From positions 434,001 to 498,000 of the forward strand of contig NZ_JACHMW010000001.1 in NCBI RefSeq assembly GCF_014205115.1: DNA of 64,000 bases. The letters run 5' to 3'. Made by a program: the position numbers and the translations under genes. This document shows positions 45,473 through 54,157 of the stretch, piece after piece. The notes below the pieces were generated by a model that had not been told where the DNA came from, ran no database searches, and saw only the letters and a program-made list of their open reading frames with translations. The DNA comes from Micrococcus endophyticus (GTDB lineage: Bacteria > Actinomycetota > Actinomycetes > Actinomycetales > Micrococcaceae). Each line of letters starts with the position of its first letter. Position 1 is the first letter of the stretch.

Positions 45473-46998
45473 CAGAAGAGGCCCTTCGGGGCGTTGTCCA
45501 GGTCGGCCTGGGACAGGAACGCGGGGTCGGCCATCACGTTGAGCTGGTCCAGCTCGCCCGGGCCGAGCTCGGAGACGCGCTGCACGGCGTCGAGGAAGCG
45601 GTCCTGCTCCTCCTTCGTGACGATGCCCTCGGCGAGGGTGCGGAACTTCTGGATGTACTGCTCGCGGGCGAACGGCCGGGCGCCCAGCGGGTGGGCGTCC
45701 GCCACGGCGATCTCGTCGGTGATGACGGTGCCGTCCGTGAGGGTGATCTCCACGGCGCCGCCGAAGGCCTTCTCCGTGAGGTCGTTGGAGTGGTAGCGGC
45801 GGGTCCACTCGGGGTCCTCCACGGTGGTCACCTTGTGCCACAGGGCCACGGTGTCCTCGCGGGCGGCGCGCTCCGGGGCGTAGGAGTCCACGTGGTGCCA
45901 CGCGCCGTCCTGCAGGGCGACGGTGAAGATGTAGGGGATCGAGTGGTCCAGGGTCTCGCGGGAGGCCGTGGGGTCGTACTTCTGCGGGTCGTTCGCGCCG
46001 GAGCCGATCACGTAGTGCGTGTGGTGCGAGGTCTTGATGAGCACGGACTCGACGTTGGCCGGGTCGGTGGCCTCCGGGTGCTCCTTGTTCAGCTTGCGGG
46101 CGAGGTCGATCCAGGCCTGGGCCTGATACTCGGCCGAGTGCTCCTTGGTGTAGGTGTCCAGGATGCCGCGCTTGGGCTCGCCGGCCTCGGGCAGCGGGAC
46201 CTCGTAGGAGGCGTCCGGGCCGTCGAGCATCCAGGCGATCACGCCGTCCTCGCCCTCGTAGATCGGCACGGGGGAGGTCTGGCCGCGCATGGCGCGGTCG
46301 GCGGCCTCCACGGCCATCTTGCCGGCGAACGCGGGGGCGTGGGCCTTCCACGTGGAGATCTCGCCCTTGCGGGACTGGCGGGTGGCGGTGGTGGTGTGCA
46401 GGCCCTGTCCGATGGCCTGGAAGACGGTCTCGGTGTCGAGGCCGAGCAGGGTGCCGATGCCGGCGGAGGCGGACGGGCCGATGTGGGCCACGTGGTCGAT
46501 CTTGTGCTTGTGCAGGCAGATGGACTTCACGAGGTCCACCTGGACCTCGTAGCCGGTGGCGATGCCGCGGATCAGGTCCTTGCCGGAGCGGCCGGCGTGC
46601 TGGGCGACGGCGAGGATCGGCGGGATGTTGTCACCCGGGTGGGAGTACTCCGCGGCCAGGAAGGTGTCGTGGTAGTCCAGCTCGCGGACGGCCACGCCGT
46701 TGGCCCAGGCGGCCCACTCGGGGGAGACCTTCTGCTCGACGCCGAACACGGTGGCGCCGGCGCCGCCGGTGGAGACGGGGTGGGACAGGGCCTGGGCGCG
46801 GGCGGCGACGATGGGGCCGCGCTGGAGGGAGGCGACGGCCACGGACGCGTTGTCGATGATGCGGTTGACGATCATCTCCTCGACCTCGGGCAGCACCTCG
46901 ACGTCGTCGACGGCCACCTCGGCCAGCTTCCAGGCGAGCTGGTCCTTGCGCTCGAGGTTCTCCTCGGAGCGGTGCACGCGCACGTGATGGTTCTTCAT
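45472..46998 (-). CDS. prpD: 2-methylcitrate dehydratase
   Basis: Dehydrates 2-methylcitrate towards 2-methyl-cis-aconitate. 508 residues of the MmgE/PrpD family. [46 protein letters not shown] and [20 protein letters not shown] are characteristic. The start overlaps the upstream regulator stop by 4 bp (ATGA), giving the operon gntR-prpD-prpB-prpC. No acnD/prpF is seen, consistent with the PrpD-type route. Confidence 0.94.
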   Translation of the reverse strand: MKNHHVRVHRSEENLERKDQLAWKLAEVAVDDVEVLPEVEEMIVNRIIDNASVAVASLQRGPIVAARAQALSHPVSTGGAGATVFGVEQKVSPEWAAWANGVAVRELDYHDTFLAAEYSHPGDNIPPILAVAQHAGRSGKDLIRGIATGYEVQVDLVKSICLHKHKIDHVAHIGPSASAGIGTLLGLDTETVFQAIGQGLHTTTATRQSRKGEISTWKAHAPAFAGKMAVEAADRAMRGQTSPVPIYEGEDGVIAWMLDGPDASYEVPLPEAGEPKRGILDTYTKEHSAEYQAQAWIDLARKLNKEHPEATDPANVESVLIKTSHHTHYVIGSGANDPQKYDPTASRETLDHSIPYIFTVALQDGAWHHVDSYAPERAAREDTVALWHKVTTVEDPEWTRRYHSNDLTEKAFGGAVEITLTDGTVITDEIAVADAHPLGARPFAREQYIQKFRTLAEGIVTKEEQDRFLDAVQRVSELGPGELDQLNVMADPAFLSQADLDNAPKGLF

Positions 46999-47684
46999 GG
47001 TCGGTCTCCTTCGGTGGGGGACAGCAGGGTCGGGGTCTCGTCGGCGCGGGTGCGCCGGGTCAGGTGATGGAAGGCGTGGTGGAGGTGGACGCGGGTGGTC
47101 GCCTCGGCCAGGTCGGCGGCGCCGGAGCCGACGGCGTCCGCGATGTCCGCGTGCTCGGCGGCGGAGGTCGCCAGGCGGGCGGGGTCGTCCGCGGCGAGCC
47201 GGCGCAGCCGGGCCAGGTGCAGGCGCAGGGTGCGCAGCGTGGACACGAGGTAGGGGTTGGCCGCGGCCTCGTCGAGGCTCGCGTCCAGCTCGGCGGTCAT
47301 CGCGTAGTAGTCGGCGGGGTCGGTGCCGGCGCGCAGCGCCTCCCCGGCCTCGTGGAAGCGGGCCGCCAGGGCGGTGAACCGAGCCGCGGTCTCCGGGGTG
47401 GCCCGCTGCGCGGCCCGGCGGGCCAGCAGGGACTCGAGGGCGATCCGCAGGTCGAACAGCTGGTCGGCCTGCTCCAAGGACAGGTCGGCGACGACGGTGC
47501 CCCGGCCGGGCGCCTGCTCGGCGAGGCCGTCGGCCACCAGGCGGGAGAGCGCCTCGCGCACCGGGGTGCGCGAGATGCCCAGGCGCTCGGCCTGCTCCAC
47601 CTCGCCCAGTCCGGCGCCCGGGGGCAGGGACCAGTCGAGGATCTCCGCCCTCAGGGCCTGGTACGCCCGCTCACTCGCTCGCAT
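46995..47684 (-). CDS. GntR-family (FadR/FCD subfamily) regulator of the prp genes
   Basis: 229 residues. The N-terminal winged helix (about 1-70) carries [20 protein letters not shown], the classic GntR recognition helix. An all-helical FCD effector domain follows (about 75-215), which in relatives binds organic acids via a metal. A TACACT -10 (minus strand 47691-47696) lies exactly 6 nt before the ATG. It overlaps the palindrome GTGTATACAC, so the protein probably represses itself and the prp operon. The inducer is unknown; a propionate-derived intermediate is an inference. Confidence 0.9.
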   Translation of the reverse strand: MRASERAYQALRAEILDWSLPPGAGLGEVEQAERLGISRTPVREALSRLVADGLAEQAPGRGTVVADLSLEQADQLFDLRIALESLLARRAAQRATPETAARFTALAARFHEAGEALRAGTDPADYYAMTAELDASLDEAAANPYLVSTLRTLRLHLARLRRLAADDPARLATSAAEHADIADAVGSGAADLAEATTRVHLHHAFHHLTRRTRADETPTLLSPTEGDRP

Positions 47685-47691
47685 GCCCTCA

Positions 47692-47701
47692 GTGTATACA
47701 C
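47692..47701. promoter_or_regulatory. GntR operator 1 overlapping the gntR-prp promoter
   Basis: The perfect 10-bp palindrome GTGTATACAC covers part of the -10 hexamer of the regulator operon. GntR/FadR proteins bind this kind of short, TA-centred palindrome. Confidence 0.6.
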
Positions 47702-47839
47702 ACGGTCTCCTCGATGAGGAGGGGCGGATCCGCGCGCGTGTCCGCCGCGGGGGCCGCCGGTCCGGGGGAGTTGACCCACAGTTCCCCGAAGCGCCGCCGT
47801 CGGGGGCGGCGTGCCGGGGCCCTCCCCGGGTCGCCGAAA

Positions 47840-47849
47840 TGTATACACA
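47840..47849. promoter_or_regulatory. GntR operator 2 upstream of the acyl-CoA synthetase
   Basis: TGTATACACA repeats the core of operator 1 about 150 bp away and about 30 bp upstream of the divergent synthetase -10 box (TACCCT, 47878-47883). A single regulator could control both directions. Confidence 0.6.
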
Positions 47850-47877
47850 TCTCTTGTGAAAGTGTGATGCACAGCAC

Positions 47878-47883
47878 TACCCT
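47878..47883 (+). promoter_or_regulatory. -10 box of the acyl-CoA synthetase gene (leaderless arrangement)
   Basis: TACCCT ends exactly 6 nt before ATG 47890 and no ribosome-binding sequence intervenes. Confidence 0.55.
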
Positions 47884-47889
47884 GAGCGC

Positions 47890-49845
47890 ATGGCGACCCA
47901 TGATGCCCCCACCGAATCCCGCCCCTCCGGCGCCTACGCCGCCGCCCACGCCCGCTCCCTGCACGATCCCGAGGGGTTCTGGCTCGAGGCGGCCGAGGCC
48001 ATCGACTGGACGGTGCCCCCGACGCGCGCCCTCGACGACTCCGCCGCGCCCCTGTACCGCTGGTTCCCGGACGGCGAGTTGAACACCGCCTTCAACTGCC
48101 TGGACCGGCACGTCGAGGCGGGCCGCGGGGACGCCGTCGCCCTGATCCACGACTCCGCGATGACCGGCGAGGTCACCCGCTTCACGTACGCCGAGCTCAC
48201 GGACGCGGTGGCCCGCCTGGCCGGCGCCCTGGCCGCACGCGGCGTCGGCAAGGGCGACCGCGTCCTCGTGTACCTGCCGATGATCCCGCAGGCCCACATC
48301 GCGATGCTGGCGTGCGCCCGCCTCGGTGCGGTGCACTCCGTGGTCTTCGGCGGCTTCGCCCCGCGCGAGCTCGCCTCCCGCATCGACGACGCCACCCCCG
48401 ACGTCGTGCTCACCTGCTCCGGCGGCATCGAGCCCAAGCGCCGGGTCGAATACCTGCCCGCCGTGGCCGAGGCGCTCGAAACCGCCGCGCACCCCGTGCG
48501 CACGGTGCTGGTCCACCACCGCGAGGGCTTCGAGACCTCCCTGGCGGACGTGGCCGGGCGCGGGGGCGCGAGCTGGGAGGACTGGGGCGAGGCCGTCGCG
48601 GCCGCCGAGCCGGCCGACTGCGTGCCGGTCAAGGCCACCGACCCGCTGTACGTGCTCTACACCTCGGGCACCACGGGCAAGCCGAAGGGCGTCGTCCGGG
48701 ACAACGGGGGCCACGCCGTCGCCCTGCGCTGGACCATGGAGAACATCTACGACGTCGGCCCGGACCAGGCGATGTGCACGGCCTCGGACGTGGGCTGGGT
48801 GGTGGGGCACTCCTACATCGTCTACGGCCCGCTGCTGGCCGGGGCCACCACGGTCATGTACGAGGGCAAGCCCGTGGGCACCCCCGACGCCGGCGCGTTC
48901 TGGCGGCTCATCGAGGACCACGGCGTGCGCTCCTTCTTCACGGCCCCCACGGCGCTGCGCGCGATCCGCCGCGCCGACCCCGAGGGCGAGCTGCTCCAGG
49001 ACCACGACCTGTCCTCCCTGCGGCACTTCTTCGCCGCGGGCGAGCGCCTGGACCCGGAGACGCAGCGGTGGATCGAGGGCCTGCTGGGCATGCCGGTGAT
49101 CGACCACTGGTGGCAGACTGAGACCGGCTGGGCCATCGCGGCGAACCCGGTGGGCCTGGAGCAGCTGCCGGTGAAGACCGGGTCGTCCTCCGTGCCCTCG
49201 CCGGGCGTCGATCTCGTGGTCCTGGACGGCCTGGGCGAGCCCGTACCGGCCGGGACCGAGGGCAACATCGCCCTGCGCCTGCCGCTGCCCCCGGGCACCC
49301 TGCCCACCCTGTGGCGCGACGACCAGCGCTACATCGACTCCTACCTCAGCGCGTTCCCCGGCCACTACGCGACCGGTGACTCCGGAGTCGTGGACGAGGA
49401 CGGCTACGTGTTCGTGCTCGGGCGCACCGACGACGTCATCAACGTCTCCGGCCACCGCCTGTCCACCGGCGTGCTCGAGGCCGCGCTGGCCTCCCACCCG
49501 GCCGTGGCCGAGTGCGCCGTGATCGGCGTGGCCGACCAGCTCAAGGGCCAGCGCCCCTCCGGCTACGTGGTTCTCAAGTCCGGCGTCGAGACGCCCGAGC
49601 CCGGCTCCGAGGCCGAGGGCGCGCTCCTGGACGAGCTGCGCCAGGCCGTGCGCCGCGACGTCGGCCCGGTGGCGGACTTCCGCGACGTCGTCGTGGTGGA
49701 CGCGCTGCCCAAGACCCGCTCCGGCAAGATCCTGCGCAAGACCATGCGCCAGATGGCCGACGGCGAGGAGTATTCGGTGCCCTCGACCATCGAGGACTCC
49801 GCCGTGCTCGAGGCTCTGGCCGGGGTGCTGCGCCCGGCCCGCTGA
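47890..49845 (+). CDS. prpE: Propionate/acetate--CoA ligase (PrpE-like)
   Basis: Activates propionate (or acetate) to its CoA thioester through an acyl-adenylate. 651 residues, ACS family. The P-loop is YTSGTTGKPKGVV; SDVGWVVGHSYIVYGPL, WWQTETGW, HYATGDSGVVDEDGYVF and the C-terminal catalytic lysine in LPKTRSGKILRK are present. GlyLeuAla-type GVGKGDRVLVYLPMIPQ lies in the N-terminal domain. The divergent prp operon and shared operator make propionyl-CoA synthesis the likely role, though motifs alone do not exclude acetyl-CoA synthetase. Confidence 0.88.
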   Translation: MATHDAPTESRPSGAYAAAHARSLHDPEGFWLEAAEAIDWTVPPTRALDDSAAPLYRWFPDGELNTAFNCLDRHVEAGRGDAVALIHDSAMTGEVTRFTYAELTDAVARLAGALAARGVGKGDRVLVYLPMIPQAHIAMLACARLGAVHSVVFGGFAPRELASRIDDATPDVVLTCSGGIEPKRRVEYLPAVAEALETAAHPVRTVLVHHREGFETSLADVAGRGGASWEDWGEAVAAAEPADCVPVKATDPLYVLYTSGTTGKPKGVVRDNGGHAVALRWTMENIYDVGPDQAMCTASDVGWVVGHSYIVYGPLLAGATTVMYEGKPVGTPDAGAFWRLIEDHGVRSFFTAPTALRAIRRADPEGELLQDHDLSSLRHFFAAGERLDPETQRWIEGLLGMPVIDHWWQTETGWAIAANPVGLEQLPVKTGSSSVPSPGVDLVVLDGLGEPVPAGTEGNIALRLPLPPGTLPTLWRDDQRYIDSYLSAFPGHYATGDSGVVDEDGYVFVLGRTDDVINVSGHRLSTGVLEAALASHPAVAECAVIGVADQLKGQRPSGYVVLKSGVETPEPGSEAEGALLDELRQAVRRDVGPVADFRDVVVVDALPKTRSGKILRKTMRQMADGEEYSVPSTIEDSAVLEALAGVLRPAR

Positions 49846-49852
49846 GCCTCGC

Positions 49853-50569
49853 TCACGCGCGGCCGGCCCAGCGGTACTCCTGCTCGGGCCGGCCGCGGCC
49901 GCCGTGCCGGGCCGAGCGCCGCACCCGGCGGATCCGCTCGAGGTGCTCGAGGTAGCGCCGCGCCGTCACCCGGGAGATGCCCAGCCGCTCGCCGACCTCG
50001 GCCGCGCTGTGTCCGCGCCCGGGGTCCGCGCCGAGCAGGTCCACGACCTCGCGCAGCGTGCCTTCCGTGAGCCCCTTCGGCAGCTCCTCGGCGCGGCGCT
50101 CGCGGGAGACCCGGAACACGGCGTCCACCTGCTCCTGGCCCTCGAGCGCGCCGCCGCCGGCCAGCAGGGCGGAGGCGGCCCGGAAGCCGCCGAGCCGGGC
50201 GGCGAACTCGTCGAAGCCGAACGGCTTCACGAGGTACTGGACCACCCCGTAGGCCACGGCCCGGCGCAGCACCGGCAGGTCCGTGGCGGCCGTGAGGGCC
50301 AGGACGCCGCCGTGGAAGCCGGCGCCGCGCAGCTGCTGGAGGAAGTCCAGGCCGTGCCCGTCCGGCAGGTTCATGTCCAGCAGCACCACGTCGAAGGGGA
50401 ACCGGCCGTCCGCGTGCAGGCCGGCCGCCGTCACCTTGCGCGCCTCCAGGAGGGAGCCGGCCACCGCGGCCACCTCGAACCCGGGCAGCCGGTGCGGGTG
50501 GTCCACGGACGTCTGGGCGGTGAGCGCCTCGTCCTCGACGACGAGCACGCGGTAGGGGCGCGCGCTCAC
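49853..50569 (-). CDS. CitB/DctR-type response regulator, apparently an orphan
   Basis: 238 residues. The receiver domain (about 1-125) has acidic residues in VLVVEDEALT, the phosphoacceptor Asp in VVLLDMNLPDGHG, Thr in LALTAATD, and YLVKPFGFDEF. A C-terminal winged-helix/HTH (about 175-235) contains GHSAAEVGERLGISRVTARRYLEHLER, typical of the CitB/DcuR/DctR family that responds to di- and tricarboxylates. GTG 50569 overlaps the stop of the upstream kinase remnant (GTGA). With the kinase truncated, its activation is unclear. Confidence 0.9.
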   Translation of the reverse strand: MSARPYRVLVVEDEALTAQTSVDHPHRLPGFEVAAVAGSLLEARKVTAAGLHADGRFPFDVVLLDMNLPDGHGLDFLQQLRGAGFHGGVLALTAATDLPVLRRAVAYGVVQYLVKPFGFDEFAARLGGFRAASALLAGGGALEGQEQVDAVFRVSRERRAEELPKGLTEGTLREVVDLLGADPGRGHSAAEVGERLGISRVTARRYLEHLERIRRVRRSARHGGRGRPEQEYRWAGRA

Positions 50570-50829
50570 GCCGTCTCCGCCTCGGGCTCCGCCGCCGGGG
50601 GCACCTCCACGGTGAACACGGTCCCCGAATCCGTGGCGACCTCGGCGACGCCGCCGGCCTCCTCGGCGATCCGCCGGGTCAGCCACAGCCCCATGCCGCG
50701 GCCCGCGGCGCCGGCGGGCTTGGTGGACCAGCCGCGCTCGAAGAGCCGCTGACGGTCCTGCGGGGCCGGGGAGGCGGGTCCGAGTGGCCCGTCGCCCCGG
50801 CCCCGCCGTCGTCCGCCCCGTGCCAGGCA
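50566..50829 (-). pseudogene. C-terminal remnant of a CitA/DctS-type sensor histidine kinase
   Basis: Read in frame back from the TGA that overlaps the response regulator start, the minus strand encodes about 87 residues. They end in the ATP-binding part of a histidine kinase: GDGP (G1-like), LFERGWSTKPAGAAGRGMGLWL (F and G2 boxes, shown here to 20 residues or fewer per motif: ERGWSTK, GRGMGLWLTRRIAEE), then GTVFTVEVP. An in-frame TAG at 50830-50832 closes it upstream, and the parA promoter follows. The sensor, membrane and dimerisation domains are missing, so the gene is non-functional. Confidence 0.8.
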
Positions 50830-50830
50830 C

Positions 50831-50836
50831 TAGGGT
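50831..50836 (+). promoter_or_regulatory. Putative -10 box of parA
   Basis: TAGGGT lies about 95 nt upstream of the chosen parA start. It sits exactly at the point where the kinase remnant ends. Confidence 0.4.
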
Positions 50837-50931
50837 GGGGGACGAGAAGGACACGCCGCCCGCGGCGACCGCGGGACCCCGCGGCCCACGGGCCGGGCGT
50901 GCAGACCAGCCTGGAAGGAGCCGGCGCCGCC

Positions 50932-51819
50932 GTGACCTCGAGAGAACCGATCCCCGTGATGACGATCCACGGCGAGCCCGTGCTCGGGCCAACCGGACGC
51001 CCCAAGCACGACTTCCCGGAGCCCGCGCCGCTGAGCTCGCACGGCCCGGCCCGGATCATCTCGATGGTGAACCAGAAGGGCGGGGTCGGAAAGACCACCT
51101 CCACCATCAACCTCGGCGCCGCGCTCGCCGGCTACGGCCGTAAGGTGCTCATGGTGGACTTCGACCCGCAGGGCGCGCTCTCCGCCGGCCTCGGCGCGAA
51201 CCCGCACGACTTGGAGACCACCGTCTACAACGTGCTCATGGAGCGATCCGTCACCGCGCGGGACGCCATCCTGCCCACCCCCTTCGAGGGCATGGACCTG
51301 CTGCCGGCGAACATCGACCTGTCCGCGGCCGAGGTCCAGCTGGTCAACGAGGTGGCCCGCGAGCAGGTGCTCGAGCGGGCGCTGCGCCAGGTGCGGGACG
51401 ACTACGACGTGGTCCTCATCGACTGCCAGCCCTCCCTCGGCCTGCTCACCGTGAACGCGCTGACCGCCTCCCACGGCGTGATCATCCCGCTCACCGCGGA
51501 GTTCTTCGCCCTGCGCGCGGTGGCGCTGCTCGTGGAGACCATCGAGAAGGTCCAGGACCGCCTGAACCCGGACCTGGAGATCGACGGCGTCCTGGCCACC
51601 ATGTTCGACCAGCGCACCCTGCACTCCAAGGAGGTCGTGGGCTCGCTCGTGGCCGGCTTCGGGGACAAGGTGTTCGAGACCGTGATCAAGCGCTCCATCA
51701 AGTTCGCCGACGCGACCGTGGCGGCCACGCCCATCACCCTGTTCGCCGAGAACCACGACGGAGCCAAGGCCTACCGCCAGCTCGCCCGCGAGCTCATCTG
51801 CCGCGGCGGCGCGCCCTGA
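50932..51819 (+). CDS. ParA/Soj family ATPase
   Basis: A 295-residue Walker-type partition ATPase. The deviant Walker A is NQKGGVGKTTSTINLG, Walker A' MVDFDPQGALS, and Walker B DVVLIDCQPSLGLLTVNAL. Start is uncertain: GTG 50932 has GGAAGGAG 11 nt upstream; GTG 50899 and ATG 50959 are alternatives. In actinobacteria this parA normally heads a parA-scpA-scpB-rluB operon. Here it is followed only by rluB, so its role in segregation is unclear. The chromosomal parAB near oriC is a different locus. Confidence 0.88.
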   Translation: MTSREPIPVMTIHGEPVLGPTGRPKHDFPEPAPLSSHGPARIISMVNQKGGVGKTTSTINLGAALAGYGRKVLMVDFDPQGALSAGLGANPHDLETTVYNVLMERSVTARDAILPTPFEGMDLLPANIDLSAAEVQLVNEVAREQVLERALRQVRDDYDVVLIDCQPSLGLLTVNALTASHGVIIPLTAEFFALRAVALLVETIEKVQDRLNPDLEIDGVLATMFDQRTLHSKEVVGSLVAGFGDKVFETVIKRSIKFADATVAATPITLFAENHDGAKAYRQLARELICRGGAP

Positions 51820-51856
51820 TCCTCCAGGCGTAGGCGGCCGCGCCGCCCCGCGCACC

Positions 51857-51888
51857 ACGGCCCGGATCCCCGCGGGGACCCGGGCCGT
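51857..51888 (+). terminator. Terminator after parA
   Basis: A long stem, ACGGCCCGG / CCGGGCCGT around one mismatch and the palindrome TCCCCGCGGGGA, 37 bases past the parA stop. Confidence 0.7.
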
Positions 51889-52042
51889 CGTCGTCCCCGG
51901 ACCCGGCCGGAGGCGCCGCGCCGGGGGATCTGCGAGAATGGACGACGGCGCGGCCGACTCCGGCGCGCGCCCGACCCCCAGACCCGCACGACGCCGGCCC
52001 GCCGGCGTCGTCGACGCGCACCTGCAGAGAGGACGCACTCCC

Positions 52043-52999
52043 ATGAACTCCCGCAAGCCGAGAGGCTCCGGACGCACCCCTTCCGTCGGACGACGAGGAG
52101 GCCCGTTCCAGGAGCGCGACTTCCAGCGACAGCTCGGGGCCCGCCGCGGCCCCGCCGGCCCCCGCGACGAGGCGCCCTTCGACGAGGACGCCGTGCCCCG
52201 CACCCGCGGCCGCCGCGGCCGCGGCGCCGGCGCCGCCCGCGCCAAGGCCGCGAACCTCGACCGCATCCACGACGAGTCCGGCGAGCGCCTCCAGAAGGTG
52301 CTGGCCTCCGCGGGCGTCGCCTCCCGCCGCGTCAGCGAGGACCTCATCGCCGAGGGCCGCGTGGAGGTGGACGGCGTGATCGTCACCGAGCCCGGCGTGC
52401 GCGTGGACCCCGCCCGTGCCGTGATCCGCGTGGACGGCATCTCCGTGCAGACGGACGTCACCAAGCAGTACTACGTGTTCAACAAGCCCCGCGGCGTCAT
52501 CTCCACCATGGTGGACCCCGAGGGCCGGCCCTCGATCGCCACGTACCTCAAGCCCGGCCAGGAGCACCTGTTCCACGTCGGCCGCCTGGACAACGAGACC
52601 GAGGGCCTGCTGATCCTCACCAACGACGGCGAGCTGGCCAACCGCCTGACCCACCCCAGCTACGAGGTCCCCAAGACCTACGTGGTCCAGACCCGCGGCC
52701 CGCTGGCCAAGGGCGTGTCCAACCGCCTGCGCGAGGGCGTGGAGCTCGAGGACGGGGTGGCCAAGGTGGACTCCTTCAAGCTCGTGGACTCGACCCCGGG
52801 GCACGTGCTCGTGGAGGTCGTGCTGCACTCGGGCAAGAACCGGATCGTGCGCCGCATGTTCCAGGAGATCGGCCACCCCGTGGAGCGCCTCGTGCGCGTC
52901 AAGGTGGGCCCCATCCTGCTGGGCGACCAGAAGCAGGGCAGCGTCCGCGCGCTGTCCGCGCAGGAGCTGGGCCACCTCAAGGCCCTGGTCGGCCTGTGA
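52043..52999 (+). CDS. rluB: 23S rRNA pseudouridine synthase (RluB/RsuA family)
   Basis: Converts a specific 23S uridine to pseudouridine. 318 residues. A basic N-terminal extension (about 1-80, Arg/Gly-rich) precedes the S4 domain (about 85-145, ERLQKVLASAGVASRRVSEDLI) and the catalytic domain with the nucleophilic Asp in HVGRLDNETEGLLILTNDG (about residue 182) and SGKNRIVRRMF. ATG 52043 has AGAGGA 11 nt upstream and is preferred to an in-frame ATG at 51938. It overlaps tyrA by 4 bp (GTGA). Confidence 0.94.
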   Translation: MNSRKPRGSGRTPSVGRRGGPFQERDFQRQLGARRGPAGPRDEAPFDEDAVPRTRGRRGRGAGAARAKAANLDRIHDESGERLQKVLASAGVASRRVSEDLIAEGRVEVDGVIVTEPGVRVDPARAVIRVDGISVQTDVTKQYYVFNKPRGVISTMVDPEGRPSIATYLKPGQEHLFHVGRLDNETEGLLILTNDGELANRLTHPSYEVPKTYVVQTRGPLAKGVSNRLREGVELEDGVAKVDSFKLVDSTPGHVLVEVVLHSGKNRIVRRMFQEIGHPVERLVRVKVGPILLGDQKQGSVRALSAQELGHLKALVGL

Positions 53000-54156
53000 G
53001 CGCCGCCGCCGAGACCGCCGCGGCGGTGCCCGGCGCGCTCCCGGCCGGGATCCCGCAGCCCGTGCTGGTCCGGGGGACCGGCCTGCTGGGCGCCTCCATC
53101 GGCATCGGCCTGAGCGCCGCCGGGGCGGACGTGCTCCTGCACGACCTCTCGCCGGCCGCGCTCGCGGTCGCCGCGGACATCGGTGCCGGGCGCCCGATGC
53201 GGATCGACGACGGCGGGGACGCCGGGCCGGCCCCCGCCCTCGTGGTGGTGGCCGCGCCGCCGGACGTCACCGCCGAGGTCGTGGTGGACTCCCTGCGCCG
53301 CTGGCCCGGGGCCCTCGTGCTGGACATCGCCTCCGTGAAGGAGGCGATCGCCGCGGGCGTGCGCGCCGCCGTCGACGACGGCCGGCTCGGCCCGTCCGAC
53401 CCGGACCGGCACCTCGGGACCCACCCGATGGCCGGCTCGGAGCGCTCCGGGCCCGTGGCCGCCCGCGGCACCCTGTTCACGCAGGCGCCGTGGGTGCTGT
53501 GCCCCACGGACACGACGCTGCCCGCCGCGGTGCAGGCCGGGCGCGCCCTGGCCCTGGCGCTGCGGGCCACGCCGTACCGCATGGACGCCCGCGCGCACGA
53601 CGAGTCCGTGGCGATGATCTCGCACCTGCCGCAGATCGCCGCCTCGCTCGTGGCCGCGCGCCTGCAGGACACCCCGGACCAGGCCCTGGCGCTGGCCGGC
53701 AATGGGCTGCGGGACACCACCCGGATCGCCGCCTCGGACCCGCAGCTGTGGGTGCAGATCCTCTCCGGCAACGCCGAGCGGATCGTGCCCGCGCTGCACG
53801 GGCTGCGCGACGACCTGGACCGGCTGATCCGCACCCTCGAGGCGCCGGGCGCCCCGGGGTCCCGGCTGGACATGGCCCGGCTGATCGCCGAGGGCAACGC
53901 CGGGCGCGCCCGCGTGCCCGGCAAGCACGGCGCCCCGCCCCAGGCGTTCGCGGTCGTCACCGTGATCGTGGACGACACCCCGGGGCAGATCGCGGCCGTC
54001 CTCGACGAGGTGGGCCGCACCGACGTGAACGTGGAGGACCTGAGGCTCGAGCACGCCTCGGGCCACCGGGCCGGCATGGTGGAGATTTCCGTGCTGCCCG
54101 GCCGCAGGGACGAACTCGTGGCGGCGCTGTCCGCCGCCGGATGGAAGGTGGTCTGA
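52996..54156 (+). CDS. tyrA: Prephenate dehydrogenase
   Basis: Makes 4-hydroxyphenylpyruvate for tyrosine. 386 residues. The NAD-binding loop is VRGTGLLGASIGIGLS; the catalytic histidine region is THPMAGSERSGPVAA, followed by ISHLPQIAASLVA. A C-terminal ACT-like domain (about 310-386, VTVIVDDTPGQIAAVLDEVG) probably senses tyrosine. It is translationally coupled to rluB, and cmk follows after 1 nt. Confidence 0.94.
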   Translation: MSAAAETAAAVPGALPAGIPQPVLVRGTGLLGASIGIGLSAAGADVLLHDLSPAALAVAADIGAGRPMRIDDGGDAGPAPALVVVAAPPDVTAEVVVDSLRRWPGALVLDIASVKEAIAAGVRAAVDDGRLGPSDPDRHLGTHPMAGSERSGPVAARGTLFTQAPWVLCPTDTTLPAAVQAGRALALALRATPYRMDARAHDESVAMISHLPQIAASLVAARLQDTPDQALALAGNGLRDTTRIAASDPQLWVQILSGNAERIVPALHGLRDDLDRLIRTLEAPGAPGSRLDMARLIAEGNAGRARVPGKHGAPPQAFAVVTVIVDDTPGQIAAVLDEVGRTDVNVEDLRLEHASGHRAGMVEISVLPGRRDELVAALSAAGWKVV

Positions 54157-54157
54157 G

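Noticed and set aside
49853-50992. A 379-residue version of the response regulator starting at 50992
   Set aside because: The extra N-terminus is Arg/Gly-rich and out of frame with the kinase remnant; GTG 50569 begins exactly at the receiver domain.
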